Positions 22,954 to 35,659 of a DNA stretch of 64,000 bases are shown piece by piece (the first letter of the stretch is position 1; every line of letters starts with the position of its first letter). The position numbers and the translations under genes were made by a program. This DNA comes from Amyloporia xantha (taxonomy: Eukaryota; Basidiomycota; Agaricomycetes; Polyporales; Adustoporiaceae), in the NCBI GenBank assembly GCA_036971615.1, contig JAYKKR010000009.1:558001-622000 (forward strand), written 5' to 3'. Below the pieces are notes generated by a model. It worked only from the letters and a program-made list of their open reading frames with translations. It was not told the DNA's origin and ran no database searches.

Positions 22954-25900
22954 ATGGCACGCCGTCCTCATCCGCACGTTGCAATCCCCTCCGGTGCGGC
23001 TCCCCCCACCAATCCATCTCCTTCCTCCTCTTGGTCGTCACATCTCTACCAGTCACCACCACAAGATTCATCGGATGGCTGGGGTGACTATGGCTCAAGC
23101 AGATATTCTTCCACCCTGTCGATTCCAAGCATCAGCTTCGAAGGTTCTTCATACCCGTCGAGTCGTCCTTCTAGTTTCTATGAGCAAGAGTCAAGTCGTA
23201 TCACATTTCCTGAGCCTCAGCTGTACCGATCAGCATCTCAGCGCTCGTCTCTTCGCCCTAGTCCGACGACGACGCATCGGGCGACCAGGAGCGAGCTAAC
23301 AGTCAGTAATACTCATTCCACCGGAGAGTCAAGACCCCCTTCTTTCATCTCCACGGATAGTAGTCCCGAAGTAGGTGCATTGCTGGCTCTCTCTCTACTG
23401 ACATAAAGCGAACCCACCCTGTTCCTGGTTTAGCTCTCTGTTCGTGAACTTTCCGACGAGCTCTCCAGCCTCACGTGTGTTGATTCTTGATAATTGATGT
23501 AGACTAAACATTAATGCAAAATCTAATTTGATCATTCTTAGTCTTCAGTCTGAGGACGGTCTCCATCGCTTCCAAGCCGGCCAGTTGCCCGAAACTGATT
23601 CCGAATGGTACCGCCTTGTACCGCCCGAAGCACGGGAGGTTCTCGATTCGAAGGAGGTGCAGAGACAGTCGATCCTATTCGAAATTATCAAGTCCGAGAG
23701 AGACTATGTGTCTGACTTGCAGCTCATAAAGGAGGTATTGTAATTCACCAGAATTATTTCCACAGACCTTGATTCAGACGTGATTCATCGCAGATTTATA
23801 TTGATCCTCTAATGAACACTTGCCCAATGCCCCAGCATCGGCTGGAGGGGTTCATTTCGGAGGTCTTCTATAACCTCGATAGTATCCAGGCTCATCACCA
23901 GCAGTTGCGCGACGCACTATTCGCTCGCCAACTCGACCAACACCCCCTCGTTCAAAGCATTGCAGACATTATCTTGTCGAGCATTCTTGATCGTGAGTAC
24001 GCCAACTGCACTTTGTTGTGATCCGTCTGACGTAAGTTGTTCTCAGAGGGTCAGCTCTTCCGCACTGAATACGAGAAGTACATCAAACACTATCCTCTGG
24101 CCCGTGCACGTCACACCTCCGAGCTGAAGCATAATTCCAAGTACAACTACTTCATCCAGCAATGTTCTCTTGACCCACGCATGCGCAAGCTCGAGCTGGG
24201 CACGCTGCTATACCGCCCTGTCACTCGCCTCCCGCGTCTCAAACTTCAGCTAGAAACAGTTCTGAAACGTACGGCGCCGGATCATCCCGACATGGAGGAT
24301 CTTCCACCGATTCTTGATGTGCTCGAGGACCTCGTTAAAAGCACGCAGCCCGGAATCGAAGTATCCGAAGGCAAGGTCAGTTTCTGGGACCTATGCGAGA
24401 GCTTGGTATATCAGAAGGGTGAAATTCTTGTGAGTGCACTCATGGTCCTCGGGAGGAGTGCTGCCCTTGACGAGATGCGGCATATTGCAACAGGACCTAG
24501 ACTTATACGATGAGAGTCGGACCTTGGTGTATTCGGGTCCACTCGCGCGACGGTATCGATCTGAAATGGGGTATAACTGGGCCGATCTCCACGTCGCACT
24601 CCTTGATAATTATCGTAAGTATTTGCGCCTTGCCAGATGAAGGAATAATCTGACACCCACTTACAGTTCTACTGATGAAGCCTGAGTCGAGACCAGGCGG
24701 CGCCACGAGACACTCTGTCATTTCACGGGTCAGTCCGCAGTTCAGTCCCGTTGTCCTGAAACCATTCTCAGTCATGTACCTTTGATAGCCGATTCCCCTT
24801 GAATACCTACGCCTCGCGACGTTCGACGGTCTACCAGAGAACCGCAGAGACGCGGGCTTCCTCGAGAGCTTTCGATCACGATCTCGACCGATGTACCCAT
24901 TCACGGTTTACCACGCTTCGGCAAAGATGAATCGGCGGTATACTCTCTATGCTGCCAGTGACCACATAAGACAAAAGTGGTACGCAGCAATGGTGGATGC
25001 GTTGGGAGTACGAAAAGTGCAGCAGGATGCCAACATGGTGAGATGTCATGTTCGGTCTCAGTGCAAGAGACGGCTGCATGTTCGGTCTCTCGTATTGACG
25101 AGCTCTGCATATTCATTGTGCACTCTCAGTGGTTTGCGCCCCATGTCATGAATGAGACTTTCTTCAGATATTCGACCTTGGTTTCTAGTGGCGCTCTGTC
25201 GGGCAAGATCACAGCAGCGGCACCATTCAGTGCGTCCCATTTCTAACCCTTTCCCTGTGCGTTCATGTTAAGCAATTATGGTGTATTGATGACAGCTAGT
25301 GGAGGCAATAACTTCATTGCCGTCGGGTGTTCATCGGGTGTGTACGTCGCATTACGAGGCGAAGCTGGTACGTACGAATGTTTGGGAAAATCCACGTTTA
25401 ATTATCTACATTCATTACCTTCTATCACCCTTTTGTACAGATTTCCGGAAAGTCCTTGACCTCCCGAATCCCTCAAGCATTGTTGCTCTTCCGGACTTTC
25501 ATAAGATCCTCATCCTCTCGGACGACGGACTCTCCTCGTACTCTCTTGACCTTCTTGCCCGTGTTAGTTTAGGGCATGCTTCTCAGGAACATCTTGATGC
25601 CACTTTAGAGCGGATAGCTGGGCAGGACGGCACCATACTGTTCTTTCGTGCTGGGCGAATAGGCAGTCGCACGATGGGTGAGTACGTACATTGTGCTCCA
25701 TAGCAAGTGCTTTACGTTTGCTCTTCATTCAGTACTATACACGTCGAAGAGTTTTTTACAAGTAACTTTTCATGCCTTCGAGGTGCTGCGCACGATGGAT
25801 GCTAGCATCAGTCCCAGGCGTAGTATTTCAGGAACTTTATCAAATCTTACATATCGCTCGTTCGGCGAGGTAAGCGACGACCGAAACTCGTTCTGTTGGA

Positions 25901-26654
25901 TATTCTCAACAATTCATATTTTAGCCTCTGGCAATACCCAAGGACTCGCACGATATCATCTCCCTGCACAGAAGTGTCGGTATTTGTACCGACAAAGGCA
26001 TCTGGATAGTCGACCCCACGAAGTGAGTGGACCCTGTTTGATGGTGACTTCTCCGCTCTAGGCTGAGATAACGTCGCTCTGCAGCCCGAGCATGTCGAGC
26101 GTAAACCCTACCGTTATTCCGAAGTTCAGCGGCGCGGAAAACCATGCACCGATGGCGACTCTTAAGACGCGTTGTGCATCTGCGAAGCCATTAGGTCTTG
26201 TGCGCTGTCATGATGAGGAGATCCTTATCATCTATGATGGTAAGCTTGACATGATGTAGTCTTCCATTGTGATGATTCATAATTCTTTGCTGTAGAGCTC
26301 GGTTGCTACGTCGACAAGCACGGGGTCCCAAGCCGCAAATGTGGTTATCTGCGGTGGGAAACTAAAGCAACGGCATTCATCCATCGCGGCGATCACATCC
26401 TCCTTTTCTCCGCCGAATTTATCGAGATTCGGACAGTGCAAACTGGACGATTGGTGCAAGTCATTGAAGGAGAGGATGTCCGCCTTGCATACCGAGGACT
26501 GCTGCCAGCAGACAGGACGACACTTGTGGCCATGAAGGGCAGGGAAGAGAGTGGTACAGTTTTCGACAAGATTGTCGAGCTTGTAGAGACTGCAGAGCTT
26601 ACAACTCCCCGCGGCACCAAGATGCAGGCCATGTGGGACGAGTGGGACATGTAG
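22954..26654 (+). CDS. Rho guanine-nucleotide exchange factor (DH-PH-CNH)
   Basis: Proteins of this layout (yeast Rom1/Rom2, fission yeast Rgf1-3) activate Rho1 at the plasma membrane and feed the cell-wall integrity pathway and glucan synthase. The N-terminus from MARRPHPHVAIPSG is serine/proline-rich and disordered. The DH domain starts near QRQSILFEIIKSERDYVSDL and includes the conserved helix YIKHYPLARA...LGTLLYRPVTRLPRL. A PH domain follows (VYSGPLARR ... YTLYAASDHIRQKWYAAM). The C-terminal citron-homology (CNH) domain spans about 25100-26650 (NNFIAVGCSSGVYVALRGEA; HDIISLHRSVGICTDKGIWI; LVRCHDEEILIIYDELGCYV). All introns are canonical and in phase. The stop is at 26652-26654. A DEP domain, present in some relatives, is not seen. 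The choice between Rom- and Rgf-type is left open. Confidence 0.9.
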
Positions 26655-26919
26655 GCTAGACGACGGACACTGCCAAGGATCTGTAGCGAAAGAACCACTA
26701 ATATTTTGGGTTTAGATTATAAAATAAGTAATATCTGGCTAGGGAAGAATAAGAATCTGTATCAGTGTTGAGTCGCTACCGCTCAATCATCGTTTCACGT
26801 TTCGAGCGGGTAGATTGAACAAAAACAACTCGTCCAGGTGAAAATCGAGTCTCCAACCTTTGAATCTTACTGAAAAAGCGAGCAAACAAGTTATATTGTT
26901 ACAGGACGACATCAATCGC

Positions 26920-29900
26920 TCATTGTGCAGGAAACATGCATCGATCGGCAGATAAGTTGGTGTCTACAACGAACAGTGAGTGGTTAGTTAGCTAGAAAGC
27001 AGTCAGACAAGACATACCATTGCCCCACCACACTGGGAATAGATGAGCGTTACCGGCTGCACCGAAAATAGCCTGGACACATTCGGTGAGCATGAAATGA
27101 TTCGAGCAATGTTAACCGAACGTACGAAGTTTAGAATGAACACAACGACTTGTGTACCACCATCCAGGCCGGCCGCAACGATATAGCTTTGAATGTCGTC
27201 AGCTTTGATTACAATATATCGGAAGTTGTCACTATCATTGTACTCACTTATACTTGGCAAACCAGCGCGGATAGCGAGTGCGCAACCACCATTGCGAGAT
27301 AATACCGGTAAGCATCAACGTGCTGCAATAATGAGCATTGTCGCAAGCAGCCTGTGACTAGATTACCGCTTACTTGACTTGAGTGTTAACGCCGACGGAC
27401 AGAACACATGAGTACTGCAGATCTCGGGTGAGTATCGGTGATATGTGCGACTCTGTGGCTATGCACCTGGAGTATGATAGTCGTATTGAAGTTCTGGAAA
27501 CCAGCTTTGGGCCAAAAGCGGTGCTTCGAGTATATATATCAGTACGACAACGAGTGGCAAACTCATATTGACTTACAGCGAAGTACAGTGGTAAGGGAAG
27601 AAACAAGCCAATCGCCAGAGAGATTGGGACCATATGATATATCCCATGAGCTCCAAACATCTGTGGCCCTAGTGCACCCCAAGATATGGCATTTGCTGCA
27701 ACAGGAAACGTAATCAATAAACGGTATCATCCTCACGAACAAGAGGTTCTGACAGTTGTACGACTGTGCGTTCTGACCCGACCACAAACTGAACCTCATG
27801 ATTAACTTGATGGTCAGTGAAGCGTTGAATCGATGACGTACCGAGTTCCAGCGATGCTGAGAAGTGCTAGAAACGAGTTCCCGATCGTTCAGAAAAAGAT
27901 GTTCAGCATATATCTGACTGCATACCTGGTCTTTGGGCATTGATAATTGACAACATCATGACATCTGGAACTTTCGTGAGGAGAAGAATCGAACGAAGAA
28001 GAAAGGCGACTTGCAATTGAGAAGGGCTCCAATAATCGTGCCTGTTTTTTTGCTATTAGAGTGTGTCCATCGGCAGACAGAGAGTGAGGACTAACCCGCC
28101 ATTTGGAAGCAGAAGGTTACACGAGGCGCTAACTTCACATACTGGCCCAGCTTCAGATCTTGCAAGAAAGCAATACCCTGCTGCAATGGATGCTGGCCGT
28201 ACAGGGCACCGTACATATTAGCCACAGGACGTCCAGGAACCATGTATGCTTCGGGAAACATCAGAAGTGGTTCATGCTCCCCGATGTGCATCACGTACCG
28301 GTGATCATTTGGAAGAACCCAGTGCCCGAGGTCGTGAATTCATAGAAGCCAATGATGGCAGCCAAGGTAGCATACAAGGCGCAGAACACAAATCCAATGA
28401 GCAGGAGTACCGTCACAGCCCACCAAGGGAGGCCAGAGTCGCCCGTGTAATTGGCTACAAAAAACACAAACGTTCAGGCAAAACGCGGCGTCGACTCAAA
28501 GAAACACTGACTTGCTTGAGCTATGCCATACGCCACTACCAATATGACAAAATACCACCAGCGAGGAATCTGCTTGTAGGCCTTCATTTTCTCGTAATGC
28601 TACAAGGTTAAGTGGTTATTGGCCCTCTCAGCGACAGATGTTTTGTACAACCACACACCGGATCGTAGACCATATGCTGTGTTTTATCCCACGGATTGAG
28701 CGACATGACAAAGGGTTTCAGATCTTGCCAATGATAGAGGCCTATGTGAGTGACAATAGCACCCAGCGATAGGTTCGACACAATCAAATAAAGCGCGTTG
28801 GTCGCAGAGAAGAACGCAGGCTGTGTGTGCGATCGCAGTCCATTCATAAGATTGTTTGCAGTGCGTATAAAATGGATTTCGACGCACCCCGAGCTTAGCA
28901 TACTGAACAGGATCGAACTTCCCGTCGGTTAGGAGCGCCGTCTGGTTGTACTGGGAGCCATTCTCGGCCTAGGAAATCGTTGAATTATACACTCAGACAC
29001 AGGGATTATGAACGGATGTTGCATAGATAACTCACGAAGATTGCCTGACTCATGAAGGGGAAGTCCCTTGCTCTCCAGAGATTACCGTAATAAACACCAG
29101 CCATGAGGATGTACGTGAGGAATATTCCGATATCTTGGTTGACCTGGAGCCAAAGCGGACTCCAAAGATACTGGCTGGTGATAAGGTTCCAGTCGAAACA
29201 CAAGGCAAGAAGCCCCATGCCCTCGTTGTTACTTGCACCACCAAAAACGTTCCTGAAGACGGAGCTATTATTATCGGCCAGGCAGAAAATGGAAACTCCA
29301 GTCAGAAGCGGGAAGATCCCTAGAACGACATTGGCATTGCCACAAATATGATATTGTATCAGCTTCCCCGATGCTCCGGAATGAGATGCAAAGCTTACAT
29401 TGCGGGACAATCTCCCAGCAAAATACTGCAGCAAAGACCATCCAGAACAAGCGCACACGCTTGGACGTCATCTGGCGATCGTAGTGCAATGCCTGGAACA
29501 GATTTGCCGTGTATACTGAGCGACACGCCATCAGATGATGTTGAACTGTATAGAATGTGAACTAGAGCGTACTGTTGATGGGCCAGAAGCACTTCGTCGG
29601 CTTGACAAGTACGTCCTGCAATAGTCCAGCATATCCGTATCCTATCAACTGGGAACCAATTAGGGTGAATATAGCAATCCCAGCATTCTTTATTAAGCAT
29701 TAGCAGATGGTTGGTGCATGTCAATGACGGAGGACACGTACCATCTTGTTGTTGTAATATACTGAATTGACAGACCGCTCGTTGAGTAAGCGCAGAGTGC
29801 GTGCATTGCCGTCACAAACTCACGTTCTTGGACTGATATGACCTGGATAGCCACTGCGGATGTCGCGGCAGTCGAAGACATGATGATTATAGCGACATGT

Positions 29901-30544
29901 TCCTTGACTTCAGCGAAAAAGGGTTAACCACGCATTGACAACATAGGTGAGCAGACTCACTGTTAAAGGGACCTGGATTTATCCACCGGAAGATACCTTT
30001 GGAAGGTAGAAGCATATGCATGCCGTTGCCGATCCAGTATGACAGAATGAGTAGTAACAAGACAGAGACATTGAGAGTTTGAGGTTTAAAGTAGTAAATC
30101 TGAGCCAAGACGCTAGAAACGATTTCGAGGAGATGTTAAGGAAGGAAGATATGCGGCCTGTGGGCGCTCGCCACTTACGCTCCGAAGGCGGAAAATCCCA
30201 GACCGAGGATAATACTCCTGAACGTCACAGCCTGAAGTTCTGGGTCGTCTCTAGTAGATAAAACCTGCGTAGTACATGAGCACGAGAGATATCTTCATAG
30301 ACATGATATATCTGGGCATGCTGACCTTGATGGCTACTTCATACGCCTCCTCAACTCGGTACTCCTCCTCGGTTGCCTCATCATTTTCTATGCGTTCCTC
30401 GAGGGCTTCTTCCTCCTGCAACTTGCGCTGCGCAAGGTCAACGGAGCCAGCCTCCCCTGTCCCCTTCTCTGAGAAGTTCTCCGAAGAGTCCTTCTCCGAC
30501 TGTGCCTTGTCATACGCAGCAACAGGCAATTCTACGCTTGCCAT
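26920..30544 (-). CDS. OPT-family oligopeptide transporter
   Basis: A plasma-membrane, proton-coupled importer of small peptides (some relatives carry glutathione or metal chelates). The start MASVELPVAAYDKAQSEKDS at 30544 leads a long acidic cytosolic N-terminus. Many short exons with hydrophobic helices follow (LILSYWIGNGMHMLLPSKGI; DWNLITSQYLWSPLWLQVNQ; IPRWWYFVILVVAYGIAQ). OPT hallmarks are visible: PGRPVANMYGALYG with DLKLGQYVKLAPRVTFCFQM downstream, NAISWGALGPQMFGAHGIYH, the late YIVAAGLDGGTQVVVFIL and the C-terminal AIFGAAGNAHLFPVWWGND. The stop at 26920-26922 follows SADRCMFPAQ. The gene has at least a dozen introns. The estimated length of 750-800 residues fits the family. The substrate cannot be told from sequence. 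Confidence 0.9.
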
Positions 30545-33259
30545 GTCGGGACGAGGAAGGGAGTACCTTACACATCATTCCTGTGCGCCGGTTTATATGA
30601 GACAGCAAGCGCACATCTACAAGGTAGCGCACATCCACGCGGAAGACACATTGATCAATTGTTAGTCCATGGGATGTCACCGAATTTATTCTCGCTGCAT
30701 TCCCATCCCTCGTAGAGTACGGAGCAACGCCATCGAATTCCAGGCCTAAGGCTCCGGGCGCGTAGATAGCAACCGCGATTCTATTAATCATCACCGAGTA
30801 CAGCAACTCGTGGACGCTCATCATGGGCACATCATGTGTGGCTGGTTTATTGCAGTAATCGGAAGGTGGCGGTGCCTCGGAAGGAGGAAGAGCGATGGCA
30901 AACTCGTCTTCTCCTCTGGAAATAGTGGTCAATATCGACAAATACGGCGACATGTCACCGACAAGGTTTGGCAGAATTTGAATCAGCACCCTCCATGCGC
31001 GTGGGTGCAGAATTAAGTCCCAAGCGCCTGTCGCGGTCAGGTTCTTGAGATGTCAAGATGAATCAAATTATACTCAACAGCAATTCCCACTTCCCACTAG
31101 GTTTGATGACATCAATCTTCAGCGATGGAGCAGTGCAAGGCTGCAGCAGAACTACTCGGACGAATCTCACTGCACAGAAATTCGAATTGGAACAGATTGG
31201 CACGAGAGGGGATCAACATACGCACTTCGCTGGATTTGCGGCTCGTCATCGGCGTGGGAAGGCTTGCGGCCTGTCCGAACAGCTTGTGAACCTTCATTAT
31301 CCCATGACCCTGCGCGTGAAACAATCTCGAGAGTAGATTATGTCCTCGATAGATCATATATCAACAGCGCGCCAGAAATTAGGCACACACTTTTCGCCAC
31401 TAATGATGCGAGGCACTCGCAACGCCCATGGTGTTTGCCGCCCCAATACAACGCATAATATGCATGTGGTCTAACCTCTCGTTTGGGGGTGGCAGAACTA
31501 TGATAATTTGTAGCCTTCATTCGCACACCCTTGATATCCGATCAGGCTAGTTTCCAGAGCAGCGGACCCTCCTTGGACAGCATCTCGTAAATTAAGCATC
31601 GAGACATGTCCACTCATTACAAGCGACATCAATGCCGGAGACTCCCCGTACCTCGAGGAACCCGCTGGACGTACATACTGTAGTGCTGAGCGTCAACAAG
31701 TGCTCGCCAGCGTCGTTGTGAGGACTTGTCCCTGGCGATGCATCTGGCCATCAAAGGTCTCCATTCGCTACCGCCAGTACGGTAATGGAGACGAGAAAAA
31801 AAATCCCCGTTCTTCCCGTTGCATAGTCAACATGAGTAATATATTTGTAAACGCAACCAGGGCCGTGACACCTACTAATGTTGACCGACGAGCGTCCATA
31901 TGTCCGCCCCGGAGACTGTCACATCAATATCGCGCCTGGAATCTGGATGGCACCCATACAGAGTTCACCACGAAACCTGTCATTTTGCAACAAATATGGA
32001 ATCGTGAAGGGGATGATGCTGGACGGTCAAGGCGGACGTCACAGCGGTCCCAGAGGGCACCATTCTGAGTGGCAGGCTTCAGCCAAACCACAATACCTCG
32101 CAGGACTAGCCGGCAAACTGGCGAGGGGATGCACACCCGCTATCCGGCTGTAACCAGGATCGGGACGTGAGCGAGAGGGAATACACTCACCCTCTCGGAG
32201 CTGTTGACCGTGCGCGGACACAGCGCTGCAAATATACGGAGTCCACCATTCCACGAGGGACCTGAGGACATACCGCATGTACATTTGATGAAAATTGGAA
32301 GGCCTGACATTGATCCTGGGGGTTTCCGGATACATCAAATTGCGTAGTAGAGACAACAGGCTTATTGAACACGGGCAGGTGTTCGGGCTCACCACTTTTT
32401 GTAGAAGCAGTACCAGTGGTCAACGACGACTTGTTCCGGCACCGGGCAAACACTGTCACAGATCTATAGAATACGTACTGGAGGTTGGCTTGAAACACAT
32501 CTAAATTCGACGCCAACTTGGGAAAAGACTTTTTGTAGACAGTCGATAGTAGGGGGAAGCGAGACTTTTCCTTCCACTTAGGCAAGCGGTGTATACACCA
32601 AGTTCCAACCGAAGCAAGGAGTGGGCCAAACACTCCGAATAGGTGAAAGCAGACAATGTATTGATGTTCCATTCTAGAATGATGACACCGAGAGTCAATG
32701 CGTGGGAACCTGCTCAATACACGTCATTTCGCTCAACATTACGTTGGCATCGTAGGAAGGTTCGAAACCAGGAGAGTGACCTTGCAGGAGTTGAGGTCGA
32801 CGGCCCATAGATCTATAGCTAGAGCTCTGCCCCATACTTACAGTCAAGGATACCCAACATCACTGCCAGAATTCACACCAATTTGGTACTAACGCTTACG
32901 ACACACAGAACGAGTGGACCGAACATTCATTCGAGATCGTACAGGACATTTCAGTAACAAGCAGCCCTATAACACAAGCCTCTACAACCTGAACGTGCTC
33001 GAGGGTCCAGCACGCAGGCGAACGAAAAGAGCCCACGAAGACTAGACAACGTGACAAGAGTTCCAACACCGAAAATTACGGAAGACACGATATAATGACA
33101 GAAATAGTGTACGAAGAAACCGCGCGCGTTAGGTATCACGACGTCAGCGGGAATGAAAGCGCAGCGCAACAAAAAGGTCCGTCTGTATGTCTGTGTAGTC
33201 TTGAGGGGAACGAGCACCGAGACGTTGACATCCCCTCCCTTTTGCGGCGGTGCAGGCGT
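30545..33259. other. Unassigned 2.7 kb, possible gene remnants
   Basis: Two stretches look partly coding. A minus-strand 160-codon frame (30510-30989; for example AIALPPSEAPPPSDYCNKPA) overlaps the OPT start. A minus-strand 176-codon frame at 32187-32717 (VCFHLFGVFGPLLASVGTWC) has a canonical donor (gtgagt near 32194). Plus-strand frames at 31045-31458 and 31878-32153 are also open. None could be extended to a full gene, and no protein family or transposon protein is recognised. The stretch may be a decayed gene or an orphan gene. Confidence 0.3.
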
Positions 33260-34308
33260 TTAGGCCAGGAACGCAGCGACCGCGGCGCCGACGGCACCAA
33301 CGAAGACAAAGTTGACGGCATTCGACAAAGCACCGCTGGAAGCACCTGACGCAGAGGTCGTCGCAGTAGAAGAGGCCGAAGAGGTACTGCAAACACGAAT
33401 CAAACCTGGAGACCCACATAACGATCAAGTGAACATACCCGGAAGGAGCAGTCGAGCTGGGTGCAGCAGTTGAGGCACCGCTGGTCGAAGAACCAGCACT
33501 GGTAGAGCCCGGGGTGGAGGACGATCCAGCTGCAGCGGAGGAAGAAGCTGCAGCAGATGAACTAGCAACAGAAGAAGAAGACGGACCCGCCGCAGAGGAC
33601 GAAGAACCCGAAGCGGCGCTGCTCGATCCGCTAGCACTCAGGCAGGAGGTGCCTGCAACATTCAATTAATCAAAAAGCGATATAGAAACAGGAACAAACA
33701 ACATACTGCCGGCTCCGATGGGGAAAGGTGCTGACTGGACACTAGCACCAGTCGAATCCTTCAAAGTCAAACTGACTGTCTGACCTGAGGTGACGGTGTA
33801 AGATAGATATGTGGTAACAAGTGTTGACCTTACCGCTGGTGATGTTCGTCGTCCAAGTCATAGAGGTGCCAGTGAGGGGACCATACTGCTGAAGAGGGGC
33901 GCCAGAGGGGTCGTTACCAGGCTGGATGCTGTAAACAAGTCTTAGGAGCGAATCGACAAGACTGCTGGGATGTATCTTACCTCTATATTACGATAAATGG
34001 ATAGGGGCGAAATGAGACTACTCGTTCACTTAGCAACCAACTCATAATGTTACATACCAGGTAGTATGGAGCTGAAAGAAGTGGATGAGTAACAATACAC
34101 AGGTAGCTAACAAATTCAAGACGTACGACTTCCAGTGGTCCAGGTGAACTGAGTAGGCACACACTCGGAAACATCAGCGCTGACGCTCACGCATGAACAA
34201 TGGATTCGAAAGCAGATGTTGATAACGAGAAACGTACGGGGTGTTGATGCTGAAGCTGACAGCGCCAGCGACGAGGGCGGCAACGGTGAGGAGGGATACA
34301 GACTTCAT
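33260..34308 (-). CDS. Serine-rich GPI-anchored Kre9/Knh1-like surface protein
   Basis: A small secreted protein. The start MKSVSLLTVAALVAGAVSFS (34308) is a signal peptide. A Kre9/Knh1-like Ig-fold domain spans the next exons (NIHxTP-type beginning; IQPGNDPSGAPLQQ; GTSMTWTT; SLTLKDSTGASVQSAPFPIG). A Ser/Ala-rich linker follows (GSSSAASGSSSSAAGPSSSS onwards, about 33425-33640). The hydrophobic C-terminus (NAVNFVFVGAVGAAVAAFLA, stop 33260-33262) fits a GPI-attachment signal. Members of this basidiomycete family are predicted cell-wall or membrane-surface proteins, and yeast Kre9/Knh1 affect beta-1,6-glucan. Several short introns are present. The exact role is unknown. Confidence 0.85.
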
Positions 34309-35659
34309 TGTGAAGGGCGGGGAGGGCAAACAACAGACGTTCGACGGGCGAGCTTGGCTTGTGGGAGCGGGAAGAGCTGACGACGAAAGTTTAACGGGGG
34401 GTCGGGCTTATATCTCCGGAAAGAACCGGGTTTGTTTGTTTGCCCACATGGTCGATCGAGGCACACGCCTGGTTTTTCTCGGCCATTCTCTGCGCGGCGG
34501 CTGTTGTGATTGACGTCGTCCGAGCCGTCTGATGGCCAGCGACCGAGCGAGTGCCTTCGCTACGACGCACCCCGCCTTCCAGCACCTTCTAGCGCAATGC
34601 GGAGGTCATTGTATGCGCTACTCTACTACGCATGCATGCCTACCTCCCACCGGCCATTACGCGGTCTCACAGAAACAAGTATCAAACTCTGGTGAGAGCC
34701 CCCTGTGAATCTCCGCGGTCGCTATCCTCCCTGTTCCCGACATCCACGGCATGTCCATCTGATCCCTATTTTCATCATGTCCGTGGACAACCGTGATCCA
34801 AAGGACTGTCTTTGACTGCGGTGGTCGCTGCACTCCCGCTGTGGAGTCTTCGTTCTACTTGAGAGCTCCGAGGGCTCATTAGCGATCTCCACGATGCCCA
34901 TAAAACCAGCGATGTCTTTCCTGAAGAACTCGTGCTAGTGGAGTGCTGGGTTCTGGTGTCTGTTAGACCGCATTCGCTGGTCATTAGGTCAGGAGGCACG
35001 AGTCCAGAAGCCCCAGGCCTCCGACTGAACGGTGTCACTGCGTCAGAGAGTCATCCTCCCAACTTCAAGTCTCCGACTTCCACCGCACGGTCGTCATTCT
35101 TAAGCTTCACTGTTCCGATTCGCTCTCCCTTCGTAGTCTGCGCCGCACAACGTCTACAATTTTTTTGAGTTGTGTTCCAGTTTTCCTCCTTTTTTCTTAT
35201 CCGCCGGCTTGCTCTGTCATTCAATGTTAGGGAGCGGCCCGTGTAGCGCCGGCGCCGGAGGTTGGGCTGCCAGTCTGCGATCTCACAATTGGCTGCTTCC
35301 CAGCTTCTTTTCGCTGCGTATCTCTCGTGACGTACGCCAAGCACACGCACATTCCGTGCGTTCTCAATGAACTGACGAATCGTCGTGCGAGTGTCAAAAA
35401 TAAACAGCAGCTCGACGCACCGAGTGGGATGCCCACATCCGCTCAAACTTTCCACAGTTTGAGCCAGGAATCGGCCGCCGATAAGGAATAATTAGGTGCG
35501 AGTATCTACTGGAAGCTTGCTGAAAGGCCAATACGATTGGTGCCATAAATTCAAAATGCTCGTTCGTTCATAAAGTCTGCGACAGTCAGGATTCTATAGC
35601 GCTACAACTGTTAGTCTTCTGTCTACCCAAGGTTACATTTTTAGTTTTCATCCTTATCC
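34309..35659. other. Intergenic, 1.35 kb
   Basis: It contains the promoter of the Kre9-like gene and the 3' flank of the SQT1 homologue. Frames such as 35051-35455 (-) are open by chance in GC-rich sequence and have neither a plausible composition nor splice support. A TATA-like element (34408-34415) lies about 100 bp upstream of the Kre9-like start. Confidence 0.45.
34408..34415 (-). promoter_or_regulatory. TATA-like element of the Kre9-like gene
   Basis: Read on the minus strand it is GATATAAG, 100-107 bp upstream of the start codon at 34308, a normal distance for a fungal TATA box. Confidence 0.35.

Noticed and set aside
32755..32780. Possible tRNA B-box (ggttcgaaacc)
   Set aside because: The flanks do not pair as a T-stem and no A-box or acceptor stem is found upstream.
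35051..35455. 134-codon minus-strand ORF in the 34.3-35.7 kb spacer
   Set aside because: Its composition is unlike the neighbouring genes and it overlaps another open frame. No domain or splice support is seen.
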